A stretch of 5,897 bases of DNA. Source: Caldifarciminota bacterium (GTDB lineage: Bacteria > Hydrothermota > Tepidihabitantia > B3-TA06). The notes under the pieces are model-generated. The model was not told the DNA's origin and searched no databases. It saw only the letters and a program-made list of their open reading frames with translations. Made by a program: the position numbers and the translations under genes. The stretch is from contig WJJO01000423.1 in NCBI GenBank assembly GCA_014729665.1, positions 1-5,897 of the forward strand, given 5' to 3'. Positions 4,499-5,897 of the stretch are shown piece by piece. The stretch's first letter is position 1. The number at the start of each line of letters is the position of its first letter.

Positions 4499-5897
4499 TT
4501 ACTGCTTCTCTTCTGTGGTCTTCTTCTTTCGAGTAGTCTTGCGTTTAGTTTTGGACTCGGCTTTCCCCTTATCTTCTGCTTTAGTATCGTCTTCGGCCTT
4601 GTCCTTCTTTGCCTTCGTCGTAGATTTCTTTGTAGTCTTCTTTGAGGTAGCCTTCTTAGTCTTCGACTCGGCTTTCGCCTCGTCGTCGGCCTTCGCCTCT
4701 TCGTCGTCCTTTACATCGGCTTTATCGTCCTTCTTAGCCTTAGTCTTGCGAGTAGACTTTTTTGGTTTTTTGGCCTTCTCCTCAGCCTTTTTTTCATCCC
4801 CTTCTTTAACCTTTTCTTCGGACTTTTCTTTAGTCTCTTCTTTTGTTTTCTTCTTGGCAGTAGTCTTTTTCGTACTCTTAGTCTTAGTCTTCGACTCGGC
4901 TTTCGCCTCGTCGTCAGCCTTCGTCTCCGCATCGACCTTGACCTTGGCCTCGGACTTATCATCTTTTTCAGCCTTTAGGTGAGTTTTCTTCTTTTCAGCG
5001 GTCTTCTTAGGTTTTTCTTCGGATTCATCGAGAGCAAGCTCAGTCTGCCCTTCTTCTGTTGTTGCATCCTTTAGTGTACTCAACGCATCTTCCAGATGAT
5101 CCTTCAGGGCAAACCCCTTAGGTGCCTTGATTGGCTTTGCTGGTCTGTGTCCCTTTTCGACCGTCTTCTGGTAGTAGTCGCGTTCTGAAAGGATAACACG
5201 TCGGGATTTCGGGTCAATCCGTCTGATGATGAGTTGGAGTTCATCACCCAGATCGTAGTGATCCTTAATCTTCTTAATCTTACGTTTGCGAAGTTGCTGC
5301 TGTGGAATGAATCCTTCTATCTCATCGGTCAGGGCAACTACCACTCCCGAAGACGGCATATCAATAATCTTACCTGCAACGTGCTGACCTTGTCTATACT
5401 CCTTTGACCACATATAGAAGGGATCTTCATGTGTCTGTTTCAATCCGAGGGTAATGCGGCGGCTTTCCTTGTCGATATCGAGTATAATAGTTCCTATCTT
5501 CTCGCCTCTCTTGAGTATCTCACGTGGATGCTTTACCCTTTTAGTCCAGGAAAGATCAACGTTGCGTATCAGGCCTTCGATACCTTCCTCGAGTTCGACG
5601 AATGCACCGAAGTTCTTTAATGATGATACCGTACCTTCCAGTCGCTGACCGATATGGTAGCGTTCGTCGATAACAGACCAAGGATCTGGTGTAGTTTGTT
5701 TCAGCCCCAGGGATATGCGGCGGTTTTCTTTATCAAGGGAAAGGACTATCGCCTCAACCTCCTGGCCTATCTGAAGTATCTGCGCAGGGTGATTTACTAC
5801 CCTGGTCCACGACATCTCCGAAACGTGAATGAGTCCTTCTATACCCTTTTCGAGCTCTACGAAGGCTCCGTAATCTGTAAAGCTGGTTACCTTACCC
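4499..5897 (-). CDS. rpsA: Ribosomal protein S1-like protein with long Lys-rich C-terminal tail, 5' end outside window
   Basis: S1 binds mRNA on the 30S subunit and helps place it for initiation (family knowledge). The frame is open from the right edge to TAA at 4501-4499, giving 465 complete residues; the Met at 5815 is internal, since an S1 domain runs through it. Residues are counted from the first full codon. S1 domain 1-67 starts GKVTSFTDYGAFVEL and ends SLGLKQ. A second domain, about 79-154, starts near IGQRLEGTV and ends TLGLKQ. A third, about 166-239, is more divergent (GIP-type EGFIPQQQL). The SLGLKQ-x5-PW and TLGLKQ-x4-PF junctions are typical of RpsA. After a linker comes a tail to 465 with almost no hydrophobic residues: 62 of the last 171 are Lys by hand count, with many Glu, Ala, Thr and Asp. 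The tail is probably disordered and nucleic-acid binding (inference). A generic S1-domain protein other than RpsA is possible because the N-terminus is unseen. Confidence 0.85.
   Translation of the reverse strand, partial: GKVTSFTDYGAFVELEKGIEGLIHVSEMSWTRVVNHPAQILQIGQEVEAIVLSLDKENRRISLGLKQTTPDPWSVIDERYHIGQRLEGTVSSLKNFGAFVELEEGIEGLIRNVDLSWTKRVKHPREILKRGEKIGTIILDIDKESRRITLGLKQTHEDPFYMWSKEYRQGQHVAGKIIDMPSSGVVVALTDEIEGFIPQQQLRKRKIKKIKDHYDLGDELQLIIRRIDPKSRRVILSERDYYQKTVEKGHRPAKPIKAPKGFALKDHLEDALSTLKDATTEEGQTELALDESEEKPKKTAEKKKTHLKAEKDDKSEAKVKVDAETKADDEAKAESKTKTKSTKKTTAKKKTKEETKEKSEEKVKEGDEKKAEEKAKKPKKSTRKTKAKKDDKADVKDDEEAKADDEAKAESKTKKATSKKTTKKSTTKAKKDKAEDDTKAEDKGKAESKTKRKTTRKKKTTEEKQ
4544..4927 (-). 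repeat. Internal repeats in the coding sequence of the S1 tail
   Basis: A 33-nt stretch at 4655-4687 is identical to 4883-4915, 228 nt (76 codons) away, with matching bases continuing on one side after single mismatches. Both copies encode KADDEAKAESKTK in the same frame (fragment residues 326-338 and 402-414). A third, more diverged copy at about 4544-4566 encodes KAESKTK (445-451). The near identity at DNA level, including third codon positions, points to segmental duplication within the tail and not merely to biased composition. Confidence 0.8.

Noticed and set aside
4711..4962. Minus-strand Arg-rich open frame inside the S1 tail
   Set aside because: It is a shifted frame of the same low-complexity sequence. 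The S1 frame is continuous on both sides, so no frameshift is needed.
4440..4982. Plus-strand open frame of 180 codons rich in Phe, Val and Ser, resembling membrane segments
   Set aside because: It is the complement of the Lys/Glu/Ala-rich S1 tail: AAG and GAA codons read antisense give Phe, Leu and Ser. The apparent hydrophobicity is an artefact.
5813..5815. ATG at 5815 as the start of the S1-like gene
   Set aside because: The 27 codons upstream are in frame and complete an S1 domain (GKVTSFTDYGAFVEL onward), so this Met is internal and the true start lies beyond the right edge.

Overview
The window looks like bacterial chromosome. All recognisable genes lie on the minus strand, so transcription runs from high to low coordinates. 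The content is housekeeping: translation, RNA modification and DNA repair. No tRNA, rRNA, transposase, integrase, CRISPR array or phage gene was seen. The sequence does not fix the organism. Moderate G+C, a ribosomal S1-like protein with a very long lysine-rich tail, and 7-nt periodic spacer repeats would fit an environmental or uncultured lineage (a WOR-3-like candidate phylum came to mind), but that is a guess.

Layout in transcription order: (1) 5897-4499, the 3' part of an rpsA-like gene with three S1 RNA-binding domains and about 170 residues of Lys/Glu/Ala/Thr-rich tail; its 5' end is outside the window. (2) 4467-3223, an MtaB-type tRNA methylthiotransferase (radical SAM). (3) 3233-2196, RlmN, the radical-SAM methyltransferase of 23S rRNA A2503 and tRNA A37, overlapping mtaB by 11 nt. 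(4) 2195-1927, a spacer filled with 7-nt periodic repeats and inverted repeats. (5) 1926-1, a UvrD/PcrA/Rep-type superfamily 1A helicase whose last part, from motif VI onward, is cut by the left edge.

The first three genes look like one translation-centred transcription unit. A ribosome-associated S1-like protein is followed after 31 nt by two iron-sulfur radical-SAM enzymes that modify tRNA and rRNA, and the two enzymes are probably translationally coupled. The helicase appears to be a separate unit. A good sigma-70-type promoter (TTGACT, 16 nt, TATCAT) sits so close to its ATG that the transcript should be leaderless or nearly so.

I found no convincing undescribed multi-gene system. The points most worth a second look are the heptad arrays between rlmN and the helicase, including one that supplies the rlmN stop codon; the histone-H1-like tail of the S1 protein with its internal duplication; and the predicted leaderless helicase mRNA.
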